A program made the translations under genes and the position numbers. Below the pieces are notes generated by a model. The model searched no databases and was not told the origin of the DNA. It saw only the letters and a program-made list of their open reading frames with translations. Positions 57,447-64,000 of a stretch of DNA of 64,000 nucleotides are shown here, in pieces (within the stretch, counting starts at the first letter, position 1; each line of letters begins with the position of its first letter). The stretch comes from Terriglobia bacterium (GTDB lineage Bacteria; Acidobacteriota; Terriglobia; Acidiferrales; UBA7541), in contig JAIQFG010000002.1 in NCBI GenBank assembly GCA_020073375.1, positions 1-64,000 on the forward strand, in the 5' to 3' direction.

Positions 57447-57841
57447 GAGGACCTCAAGTTCCGTGATTTGTAATTCGCGACTGGTGACTCGTGAAAATCC
57501 ATTCGAGTCCGCTCCCGTTACCTGTGTTTTTGTTGAATAGGAATCTCATCCCGGGGATAAACCCTCTCGGGCAAATCATTATCGCAGAGGGTAAGCACTG
57601 CCGCAACGCGCGCATGGCTCCGCGACAACATATTCAACGAATTACGTCCGCTCGCCGACAGCCAATGCTATGGATCATTTAATTGAGTTTGACCGAGTCA
57701 CGAACCATGCGTATCTTCAACTTGTGATGTGAGATAAACCGCAGCAGGATGCCGCCGGCCGGCGGTCCTCGGCCGCGAGCGCGGCTCTGGCGCCGAATGC
57801 CTTTGTGCAACCGGCTCGGAGGGCCCCCGAAGCAAACGACC
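57447..57841. other. Intergenic region upstream of alaS
   Basis: About 395 bases without a recognisable gene or strong repeat. Nearest alaS is a stretch TTCGCGACTGGTGACTCGTG that looks like a decayed dispersed repeat. Small ORFs here (57679..57873, 57698..57955) are not supported. Confidence 0.3.
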
Positions 57842-58237
57842 ATGTATCTCAAATGCGCCCATCCTGATTGCACCTCCGATTTTGACAGCGGGCACGGCCG
57901 CCTGTTCCGCTTCCAGCAGAATCCGCAGCAATCCGAGCAGCCCTCCCACTGGCATTCAGTGAAGCATTTCTGGCTGTGCGGCCGTTGCTGCGAACTTTAC
58001 ACCATCGGATACCGCAAGGGTCTTGGCGTGCTCCTGATGGACCGCGTGGAGGCGGGCATTTCCTCCGAGCAGGCCGCGCATTTCATGCTGCAAGCCGATC
58101 GCGCGGCGGATCGCCCCGCGCAAACGCGCCGCGCGCGCGCCGCGGTTCACGAGCGCAAGCGCAAGATCAAGCCGGCGCCGGTGCAGGCCAGCGCCATCGA
58201 AATACTGGAAAACAGGAATTTGGAAAGGAGAGGCTAG
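57842..58237 (+). CDS. Small zinc-ribbon-like protein, unknown function
   Basis: 131 residues. Two cysteine pairs, CAHPDC (about 5-10) and CGRCC (about 43-47), suggest a zinc ribbon around FRFQQ ... HWHSVKHFWL; the remainder is helical and basic (RADRPAQTRRARAAVHERKRKIKP). I do not recognise the family by name, though similar proteins seem common in Acidobacteriota. The ATG at 57842 is the first residue of the domain; upstream residues in the track are Pro/Arg-rich noise. Five bases after its stop begins a winged-helix gene. Confidence 0.65.
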   Translation: MYLKCAHPDCTSDFDSGHGRLFRFQQNPQQSEQPSHWHSVKHFWLCGRCCELYTIGYRKGLGVLLMDRVEAGISSEQAAHFMLQADRAADRPAQTRRARAAVHERKRKIKPAPVQASAIEILENRNLERRG

Positions 58238-58242
58238 ACGAA

Positions 58243-58470
58243 ATGAACGAGGAAATCGGCAAGGTAGCCGGCGCAATCTGGCATGCCCTGGAAGCGAACG
58301 GAGAAATGACGCTCACAAAACTGAAGAAGGAAATCAGCGCCGAAGCGCCCGTGTTCGACTGGGCCATCGGCTGGCTCGCGCGCGAGGACAAACTCAATTT
58401 GGCGCGCGAAAAACGAACCGTCCGCGCCTGCCTCAAGGGCTGGCACGGACAGAGCGCGAACGCCGCGTAA
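58243..58470 (+). CDS. Winged-helix domain protein (DUF2582-like)
   Basis: 75 residues forming one winged helix: EEIGKVAGAIWHALEANGEMTLTKLKKEI ... VFDWAIGWLAREDKLNLAREKRTVRACL. Matches the pattern of the DUF2582 winged-helix family (DNA- or protein-binding, otherwise undefined). AGGAG lies 12 bases upstream of the ATG, inside the end of the zinc-ribbon gene, so they are probably co-translated. Confidence 0.75.
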   Translation: MNEEIGKVAGAIWHALEANGEMTLTKLKKEISAEAPVFDWAIGWLAREDKLNLAREKRTVRACLKGWHGQSANAA

Positions 58471-58599
58471 GCGGCCGCATGAAAAATTCCTAAGGCCTTC
58501 CGCTGGTGTCGATTCGTGAACGCCTTCCCACCGGCTCGAGGATTCCTACCTCAAAATTTCCCTTGGCGAATGGTTCAGTTTGCGCGCGGTTTGGTTTTG

Positions 58600-58679
58600 T
58601 AGGACAGGCACTCTTGCCTGTCCGGTTTAGATTCCCATCTCCGCAGGCAAAACCGGACAGGCAAGAGTGCCTGTCCTAC
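58600..58679. repeat. GTAG-type palindrome pair (GACAGGCACTCTTGCCTGTC subfamily)
   Basis: GTAGGACAGGCACTCTTGCC at 58600 and the exact facing copy ending CCTGTCCTAC at 58679, about 30 bases apart. The final C of CTAC is the first base of the CTA that forms the stop codon of the opposing RcnB-like gene. Confidence 0.85.
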
Positions 58680-59134
58680 TACTCGAAATGGAAAATATCG
58701 AGAACGATTTTTGTCCGCCGGTTCATCAGCACGATGTGGCCGCCGACCACGACGCGTTCGCAATCCGGGGCGGGCGGTGGCAGCTGCCGGTCCAGGTCCA
58801 CCGGAATCGGGGCGATGTGCGCCTCCAGGTCGACTGGAAACGCGGCGCGGACCACCAACTGCCTCTCCAAACCAGGAGGAAGGCGATCGCGCTTGGCAAG
58901 TCCGGGCGGAAGATGCCGGTAATGGGCAGAGTACCAGCCGCGCATCTCGTCGCGATCATGGTCCGCGAATCCGTATCCACGGCGATCGTCGTCATCGTCG
59001 TGGTCCTTGCGTTTATCTTTCCAGTGCCCGTTGTCGTGCTCATGACCGTGGTCATGCTTATCGGCAAACGCGGCGCTTCCCGGCAACGAACAAGCTGCAA
59101 GCACAGCAAAGGCAAGCCATTTTCTGGTTTTCAA
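58679..59134 (-). CDS. Exported His/Asp-rich RcnB-like protein
   Basis: 151 residues from a TTG start at 59134 (GGAGG six bases upstream; the track ATG lies before that ribosome site). Signal peptide KTRKWLAFAVLAACSLPGSAAFA. Then a metal-binding-type run (DKHDHGHEHDNGHWKDKRKD and DDDDDRR), a repetitive HLPPGLAKRDRLPPGLERQL segment and a C-terminal RcnB-like strand (ERVVVGGHIVLMNRRTKIVLDIFHF). RcnB in E. coli is a periplasmic Ni/Co homeostasis factor; a metal role here is inference. Confidence 0.75.
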   Translation of the reverse strand: MKTRKWLAFAVLAACSLPGSAAFADKHDHGHEHDNGHWKDKRKDHDDDDDRRGYGFADHDRDEMRGWYSAHYRHLPPGLAKRDRLPPGLERQLVVRAAFPVDLEAHIAPIPVDLDRQLPPPAPDCERVVVGGHIVLMNRRTKIVLDIFHFE

Positions 59135-59234
59135 GGGTTCCTCCGGCATAGGTTGACTGGGGATCCAGAATAGTGGTCCGGTCGGCAGGGTTCAATTGAC
59201 CTGAAGGACAGTGTTTCCAGGGCAGGCAGTTTAG

Positions 59235-59347
59235 GTAGCACAGGCACTCTTGCCTGTGTGCTTTTGGAGGATCAACGTCCTGCGCCAGCTCACCTGCTTG
59301 ACCTAACAATGATCGCAAAACCCGCAAAGGCAAGAGTGCCTGTGCCA
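59235..59347. repeat. GTAG-type palindrome pair (CACAGGCACTCTTGCCTGTG subfamily)
   Basis: GTAGCACAGGCACTCTTGCC at 59235 and a facing GGCAAGAGTGCCTGTGCCAC at 59347, with about 70 bases between. Located in the 232-base gap between recX end and the RcnB-like gene. Confidence 0.75.
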
Positions 59348-59366
59348 CGCAACGCGCCCCAACTTC

Positions 59367-59891
59367 TCACGCCTCTTCCGAGGCCGCATCCGCAATCTCA
59401 TCCACCACAATATTCGCCACCGCGCGCAATTCCCGCCGGATCGTCTCGCCGGAAAATCCCGCGCGCAGCAAACTGCGATATAGCGACGCTTTCTTGCGCT
59501 CGTCCAGCGGCCCGCGCAACGTCTTCAGCCGCCGCGTGAGCCGCGCGCGCACTGTCGCGCCGTCGTCCGAGTCCGCCGCGCGCTCGGCCAGCGCCGCCTC
59601 GATGTGCCGGTCGGGCACGCCGTGCCCGCGCAGATCGCGCGTGATCCGGAACGCCCCCTGCTTGCGCAATTCCGACCGCATCCGCACAAACTGCTTTGCG
59701 TACCGCGCGTCATCCAGATATTTGTGATCCCTCAGCCGGCTCATAACCGCACCGACCGTTTCCTTCTCCTCCGCGCGCCGCTCCAGGTACACGCGCAGGT
59801 CGTGCACCGAGTACGCGTGCCGAGCCAGCGCGTTAATCGCCGCCGTGTACAGTTCGGTTTCGCTGGAAAGCTTTCGCGGGGCTTTGCGCAT
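59367..59891 (-). CDS. recX: Regulatory protein RecX
   Basis: 174 residues with three RecX helical repeats (AINALARHAYSVHDLRVYLERR; DDARYAKQFVRMRSELRKQGAFRITRDLRGHGV; ERKKASLYRSLLRAGFSGETIRREL). Inhibits RecA filament extension. ATG at 59891 (MRKAPRKLSSETE) fits the family. recA is not adjacent. Confidence 0.9.
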   Translation of the reverse strand: MRKAPRKLSSETELYTAAINALARHAYSVHDLRVYLERRAEEKETVGAVMSRLRDHKYLDDARYAKQFVRMRSELRKQGAFRITRDLRGHGVPDRHIEAALAERAADSDDGATVRARLTRRLKTLRGPLDERKKASLYRSLLRAGFSGETIRRELRAVANIVVDEIADAASEEA

Positions 59892-59931
59892 GAGCCAAGC
59901 ATAGAGGCAGGGAAGCAAGGAGGCAAGCAAA

Positions 59932-60032
59932 GTAGCACAGGCACTCCTGCCTGTGTGGTTTTTGCAATCGCGCCTGGGATTGATCTGGAATATTTATCTA
60001 CAAAACCACACAGCCATGAGTGGCTGTGCTAC
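59932..60032. repeat. GTAG-type palindrome pair (CACAGGCACTCCTGCCTGTG / CACAGCCATGAGTGGCTGTG)
   Basis: GTAGCACAGGCACTCCTGCC at 59932 and CACAGCCATGAGTGGCTGTG then CTAC at 60032. The left and right arms are different subfamilies (GCAGG versus GCCA core). CTA at 60029-60031 is the stop codon of pilT. Confidence 0.8.
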
Positions 60033-61174
60033 CGCCGGCTGAAACCCTCGAACTCGGTCATGGTGCGCTCCATCTCTTCTCGCGCCGAATCCGAGGCCGA
60101 GCGGATACCCTGGATGCGCAGTTTGAAATCGTCCGGGTTGGAGGCGCGCATAAGGGCTTCTTCGTAGGTGACCAGGTTGCGGGTATAGAGATCGAACAGC
60201 GACTGGTCGAATGTCTGCATGCCGTACTGGCTGGTGCCGGCGGCGATGGCGTCATGAATCAGCCGCGTCTTGTCCGGATTGATGATGCAGTCCCGGATGT
60301 AGGCGGTCGCGATCATCACCTCGACGGCCGGAACGCGTCCATTATTGTCGGCGCGGCGCACCAGGCGCTGGCTGATGACGGCCTTGAGCGTCGCGGCCAT
60401 CTGCAGGCGAATCTGTTTCTGCTCGGGCGGAGGAAATACGGCGATGATGCGCTGGATCGTCTCGGTCGCATCCAGCGTGTGCAAGGTGGAGAAAACCAGA
60501 TGCCCGGTTTCCGCCGCCAGCAGCGCCGTGGCGATCGTTTCCAGGTCGCGCATTTCGCCGACCAGAATCACGTCCGGGTCCTGGCGCAATCCGGCGCGCA
60601 AGGCAGTCGAAAAATTGGCGGTATCGACTTCCACCTCGCGCTGGTTGATGAAACTTTTCTTGTCGCGGTGCAGGAATTCGATGGGGTCTTCGATGGTAAT
60701 CACGTGATCGGACCGCGAGGTATTGATGCGGTCGATCATGGCGGCCAGCGTGGTGGATTTCCCCGACCCGGTCGTTCCCGTCACCAGCACCAGCCCGCGC
60801 TGTTCCTCGCAAATTGTCTCAATCACGTGCGGAAGATCGAGTTCCTCGATAGTGCGGATTTTAGTGGGAATGACGCGCAAAACCATCCCGACGTTGCCGC
60901 GCTGCTGGAACACGTTCACGCGGAAGCGCCCCAGCCCGGCCACGCCATAGGCCATGTCGAGTTCGGCGGTCTCCTTGAATTTCTGCTTCTGGCGGTTGGT
61001 CATCATGCTGAACGCCATCGAGAGCATTTCTTCCGGAGTAACGCGCGCCACGTCGGTCTGAGGCATCAGTTGACCGTCGATGCGCAAATAGGGATGGTTG
61101 CCCACCTTCAGGTGAAGGTCGGACGCCTTGGTTTCAACGGCGCGGCGCAGCAGATCGTCGATGCTCAGTGCCAT
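60029..61174 (-). CDS. pilT: Twitching motility ATPase PilT
   Basis: 381 residues, hexameric retraction ATPase of type IV pili. N-terminal PAS-like domain (ALSIDDLLRRAVETKASDLHLKVGNHPYLRIDG), Walker A GTTGSGKSTT, Asp box ITIEDPIEFLH, Walker B DVILVGEMRDLETI, His box STLHTLDATETIQRI, and a partly degenerate version of the C-terminal AIRNLIRE motif (AYIRDCIINPDKTRL). No other pilus gene is adjacent, but the secretin cluster at 25 kb may belong to the same machinery. TAG stop comes from the REP-like repeat. Confidence 0.94.
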   Translation of the reverse strand: MALSIDDLLRRAVETKASDLHLKVGNHPYLRIDGQLMPQTDVARVTPEEMLSMAFSMMTNRQKQKFKETAELDMAYGVAGLGRFRVNVFQQRGNVGMVLRVIPTKIRTIEELDLPHVIETICEEQRGLVLVTGTTGSGKSTTLAAMIDRINTSRSDHVITIEDPIEFLHRDKKSFINQREVEVDTANFSTALRAGLRQDPDVILVGEMRDLETIATALLAAETGHLVFSTLHTLDATETIQRIIAVFPPPEQKQIRLQMAATLKAVISQRLVRRADNNGRVPAVEVMIATAYIRDCIINPDKTRLIHDAIAAGTSQYGMQTFDQSLFDLYTRNLVTYEEALMRASNPDDFKLRIQGIRSASDSAREEMERTMTEFEGFSRR

Positions 61175-61278
61175 AGTCAGCCCGTCTCCGTGAGGAGGAT
61201 CGCTTTTAGCAAACTAGCATCGGGAAACTACCCCGGCAAGCGCGCCAAAATTCGATGACGCCGCTTAGTAACGGTCCG

Positions 61279-61293
61279 GTAGCACAGCCACTT
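61279..61293. repeat. Truncated GTAG-type element
   Basis: GTAGCACAGCCACT then divergence (TTCCGCAGCG): a broken left arm of the CACAGCCACTCCTGG subfamily. No right arm is found. Confidence 0.5.
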
Positions 61294-61422
61294 TCCGCAG
61301 CGTGTCAAGTCAAGACAAGCTATCTTGCCGCCCTATGCCGGCACATTCGCGCATCGCAAAATCATCCCTCTGGCCACACCCCGGCCCAGCGAGGTAGATG
61401 TACAATCCCCGAGGAAGTCGCC

Positions 61423-61773
61423 ATGTTCAAGCTGAAGCGAATTTACGATCCCCCGAAACCATCCGACGGCTACCGCATCCTGGTGGACAGAATCTGGCCC
61501 CGCGGCATGTCCAAGCAAAAAGCCCAGGTCGACCTCTGGCTGAAAGAAATCGCTCCGTCCGGCGCCCTGCGAAAATGGTTCGCGCACGACCCCGAACGTT
61601 GGACGGAATTTCAAAAACGCTACCGCCATGAATTGCAAACACAATCGGCGCTGACAAACGAAATCAAACTCCTGGAAAAAAAGCACCGCACCATCACCTT
61701 GATTTATTCCGCCCGAGATGAACGCCACAATCAGGCCGTCGCACTTCTCTCATACCTCAAACGCCGCAGCTAA
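61423..61773 (+). CDS. DUF488 family protein (YeaO-like)
   Basis: 116 residues from the ATG at 61423, GAGGAAG upstream. YeaO-type features: KRIYDPPKPSDGYRILVDRIWPRGMSK, DLWLKEIAPSGALRKWFAHDPERWTEFQKRY and TLIYSARDERHNQAVAL. DUF488 members have no assigned reaction; cysteine-free here. The longer track start reads through repeat DNA. Confidence 0.88.
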   Translation: MFKLKRIYDPPKPSDGYRILVDRIWPRGMSKQKAQVDLWLKEIAPSGALRKWFAHDPERWTEFQKRYRHELQTQSALTNEIKLLEKKHRTITLIYSARDERHNQAVALLSYLKRRS

Positions 61774-61860
61774 CCCTCCCAACTGCTCACGGAAATATCG
61801 GTAAACCATAGTTCCACCATTCGGCGCTGTCCCAATTTGAACACTGGTCGGAATTCGGAT

Positions 61861-61985
61861 GTCGGGGCTTCAGCCCCGACGAAGGTATCCTCGAGTAAGG
61901 GGTTTTAACCCCTGAAGCTTCAAGGGCTAAAGCCCATGAAGAACGGAGCGCGAATGTCCGAGCTGAAGCTCGGACCTCCGGCTAC
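61861..61985. repeat. Cluster of four palindromes (GTCGGGGCTTCAGCCCCGAC type)
   Basis: GTCGGGGCTTCAGCCCCGAC at 61861, AAGGGGTTTTAACCCC at about 61897, AAGGGCTAAAGCCC at about 61922, GTCCGAGCTGAAGCTCGGAC at 61956, ending CGGCTAC at 61985. The region 61774-62099 has no gene; this cluster fills much of it. Confidence 0.65.
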
Positions 61986-62099
61986 TCGCGCAAATCTCAA
62001 ATTACCACAGCGCCCCCTTCACCATGCTTGACGTCCCCCGCAACGCCCAGTACGCTGTCGGTGCGCTTGCCGCGCTCAAGGGGAACCCTCCGGCGAACG

Positions 62100-62927
62100 A
62101 TGGCCACCACCGATCCCAAGATCCTGGAATCCAGCCAAATCTCCGTGGCCGACGCTATCTCCGGCGGCCTGAAGCGCCGCCTGTTGCACGTCCAGGAATA
62201 CACGCTGCTTTCGGCCCGTTCCATCGCTTGCCTGTTCAGCCCGCCGTATTACATGTCCGATGTCCTCGAGCAGATGGACATCATCGGCGTTGGCTCGCTG
62301 CCCATCGTGCTGCTCACCGGATTTTTCATCGGAGCGGTCATGGTCCTGCAAACCGCCGCGCAGTTCGAGCGCTTCGGCCAAACTGCGCTCACTGCGGACG
62401 TCGTCTCCCTCGCCCTGGTCCGCGAACTGGGCCCATCCATCACCGGCCTGCTCGTCGCCGGACGAAATTCCTCCGGCATCGCCTCCGAACTCGGCTCCAT
62501 GCTCGTCACCGAACAGGTGGACGCCATGCGCGCCATGGGCACCGACCCCATCCGCAAGCTCGTCACCCCGCGCGTTATCGCCACCACGCTCATGCTTCCC
62601 CTGCTCACCGCTCTTGCCGATTTACTCGGCCTGATCGGCGGCTACTTGGTCTCGGCCTTCACGCTCCGCCTGAACGCCGTGACCTTCTGGACGCGCGCCC
62701 TCGACATCCTGGAATTTTCCGACCTCATGCAGGGCCTCAGCAAGCCCATCATTTTCGGCATCATCCTATCCACCGTCGGTTGCTATCAGGGCCTCAACGT
62801 CAAGGGCGGCACACAAGGCGTCGGCCGCGCCACCACCCAGGCCGTCGTAACTTCTTCCGTCTTCATCCTCATCTCCAATTTCTTCCTCACCAAACTAATG
62901 CTGTTCCTCGCCGGCCACGTTTTCTAG
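62100..62927 (+). CDS. mlaE: Mla-type phospholipid ABC transporter permease
   Basis: MlaE/TrgD4 family permease, about five TMs; 275 residues from the ATG at 62100. Family motifs MVLQTAAQFERFGQTAL, ALVRELGPSITGLLVAGRNSSGIASELGSM (ExGxxxxxxxxAGR type) and VTEQVDAMRAMGTDPI. A TTG at 62028 would add 24 residues of unlikely sequence. First gene of an mlaEFD operon that maintains outer-membrane lipid asymmetry. Confidence 0.93.
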   Translation: MATTDPKILESSQISVADAISGGLKRRLLHVQEYTLLSARSIACLFSPPYYMSDVLEQMDIIGVGSLPIVLLTGFFIGAVMVLQTAAQFERFGQTALTADVVSLALVRELGPSITGLLVAGRNSSGIASELGSMLVTEQVDAMRAMGTDPIRKLVTPRVIATTLMLPLLTALADLLGLIGGYLVSAFTLRLNAVTFWTRALDILEFSDLMQGLSKPIIFGIILSTVGCYQGLNVKGGTQGVGRATTQAVVTSSVFILISNFFLTKLMLFLAGHVF

Positions 62928-63033
62928 TTTCCAAACTGTGAACCAATCGGTTTCCGCCCACGCCCCATTTCCATCTATAATCTTCCAGTGCGCCCGTGGC
63001 TCGATCCGCAATGCCGCCCGCGCTCCATTCCAA

Positions 63034-63852
63034 ATGAGTTCGGACACGCCCAACGAACCCGTCATCTCCTTCCAAAACGTAAGCATCGGCTTCGACATGG
63101 GCGACGTCCTCAGCGGCCTCTCCTTCTCCGTCGCTCACCAGGAAACCAAAGTCCTCATCGGCGAAAGCGGCACGGGAAAAACCCTCACCCTGAAGCTGGC
63201 CGCAGGCTTGCTCCGCCCTGACTCCGGCACGGTGCGCATGTTGGGCCGCGATCTGGCAACTTTGTCCGAAAGGGAATTGCTCGCCTTCCGCCGCCAAATC
63301 GGATTTGTCTTTCAGGAAGGCGCGCTGTTCGATTCCCTCACCGTCGCCGACAACGTCGCCTACTCCCTCCGCGAGGAACACGTCAGCGAGGATGAAATCG
63401 CGCCGCGCGTCCTCGAATCCCTGCGCTTCGTGGAAATGGAACACACTCTGGAAAAATTGCCCGGCGAACTTTCCGGCGGCATGAGGCGCCGCGTTTCCAT
63501 AGCCCGCGCCCTGGTCAGCCGTCCGCAAGTCGTCCTTTACGATTCGCCCACCGCGGGCCTGGACCCGGTCACTTCGCAAACCATCATCACGCTGATCCTT
63601 CGCCTGCGCGACACACAGGGAGTCACGTCCGTGCTGGCCACGCACCGCCTGCAGGACGCCTTCGGCCTGGCCAACTACCGCTTCGACGGCGAAACCGGTC
63701 GCGTCGTCCCCATTTCCAATAACGGCAACGCCCGCAAGACAGGTGCCGCCACCAACTTCGTCGTCCTGCGCGGTGGAAAAGTTTATTTCGAGGGCAGCCC
63801 GCAACTTATCGAACAGTCACGCGACGATTATTTGCGTCGCTTTTTGCTCTAA
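63034..63852 (+). CDS. mlaF: Mla-type ABC transporter ATP-binding protein with altered Walker B
   Basis: 272 residues. Walker A GESGTGKT (43-50), Q-loop FVFQEGALFD, signature LSGGMRRRVSIARAL, D-loop, and H-switch ATHRLQDAF. The Walker B reads VVLYDSPTAGLDP: the catalytic Glu after Asp170 is Ser171 (TCG at 63544). Otherwise a standard MlaF. The longer 62938 start adds residues that do not match the family; the start is not certain. mlaE ends 106 bases before. Confidence 0.9.
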   Translation: MSSDTPNEPVISFQNVSIGFDMGDVLSGLSFSVAHQETKVLIGESGTGKTLTLKLAAGLLRPDSGTVRMLGRDLATLSERELLAFRRQIGFVFQEGALFDSLTVADNVAYSLREEHVSEDEIAPRVLESLRFVEMEHTLEKLPGELSGGMRRRVSIARALVSRPQVVLYDSPTAGLDPVTSQTIITLILRLRDTQGVTSVLATHRLQDAFGLANYRFDGETGRVVPISNNGNARKTGAATNFVVLRGGKVYFEGSPQLIEQSRDDYLRRFLL

Positions 63853-63892
63853 TGCAGTTAGCATGTTCCCGATTTCCTGAGGAGGCGCACGA

Positions 63893-64000
63893 ATGGCACA
63901 TCAGAAGCAATTAACCTGGAGCGAGCTGCGTGTCGGACTTTTCGTTCTGGCCGCCACCACCTTATTGATCGTCGTCATTTTTTACGTCACTGGCGGCGCC
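63893..64000 (+). CDS. mlaD: MlaD/MCE-family lipid-binding protein (partial, 5' end)
   Basis: Only 36 residues are in the window and it is absent from the ORF track. GAGGAGG lies seven bases before the ATG. MAHQKQLTWSELRVGLFVLA followed by a TM (ATTLLIVVIFYV) is the standard N-terminus of MlaD/MCE proteins. With mlaE and mlaF upstream the assignment is firm. Confidence 0.85.
   Translation, partial: MAHQKQLTWSELRVGLFVLAATTLLIVVIFYVTGGA

Noticed and set aside
57679-57955. Small minus-strand ORFs before the zinc-ribbon gene
   Set aside because: No ribosome site or motif, and they overlap the better-supported plus-strand gene.

Overview
The window is GC-rich chromosomal DNA (about 60% by eye) and almost certainly comes from an Acidobacteriota bacterium, probably of the Terriglobia/Acidoferrales type. 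I infer this from OmpA-like TonB receptors carrying an N-terminal carboxypeptidase-regulatory domain, an alternative complex III (Act) to caa3-oxidase operon, a secretin with a cohesin domain, and many short palindromic repeats just after genes. No rRNA, tRNA, CRISPR, prophage or insertion-sequence transposase was recognised. Phylum assignment is inference; no marker gene was aligned.

Layout. 1-11 kb: partial Nudix hydrolase, LytTR response regulator, acyl-CoA dehydrogenase, an Fe-S type tryptophanyl-tRNA synthetase with an odd internal block, the scpA-scpB-RluB-like run, a CoA-binding protein, and an opposing rRNA methylase/rarA/beta-propeller run. 11-17 kb: Sua5/YwlC-type protein, Tat-exported multicopper oxidase, a LolA-like exported protein, an MFS transporter, an amidohydrolase. 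17-25 kb: two tandem paralogous TonB-dependent receptors and an FAD-dependent oxidoreductase. 25-32 kb: a secretin/pseudopilin cluster, smpB, leucyl aminopeptidase, acetate kinase and a degenerate receiver-like protein. 32-37 kb: an RND efflux permease and adaptor. 37-50 kb: one long respiratory operon, actABCDEF, a small membrane protein, sco, coxBACD, with a clear sigma70-like promoter and a structured leader. 50-57.5 kb: a membrane protein, cell-wall amidase, lytic transglycosylase and alaS. 57.8-62 kb: small zinc-ribbon and winged-helix proteins, an RcnB-like exported protein, recX, pilT, a DUF488 protein. 62.1 kb to the end: the start of an Mla-type lipid transport operon (mlaE, mlaF, partial mlaD).

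How it fits together: the act-cox operon encodes a complete quinol-to-oxygen electron path (quinol to ActA/ActE hemes to cytochrome c domain of CoxB to the type A2 heme-copper oxidase), with Sco loading copper. The envelope theme is strong: TonB uptake, RND efflux, secretin, PilT, Mla, amidase and transglycosylase.

The most interesting signals are (i) at least a dozen palindromic elements of several sequence subfamilies that share a 5' GTAG and often a 3' CTAC, the architecture of REP elements mobilised by RAYT transposases, several of which supply or abut the stop codon of the adjacent gene; (ii) an RluB-family protein whose catalytic Asp is Tyr; (iii) a block of trpS with foreign codon use and about 70 extra residues; (iv) a leader hairpin that sequesters the actA ribosome binding site; and (v) an MlaF ATPase lacking the Walker B glutamate.
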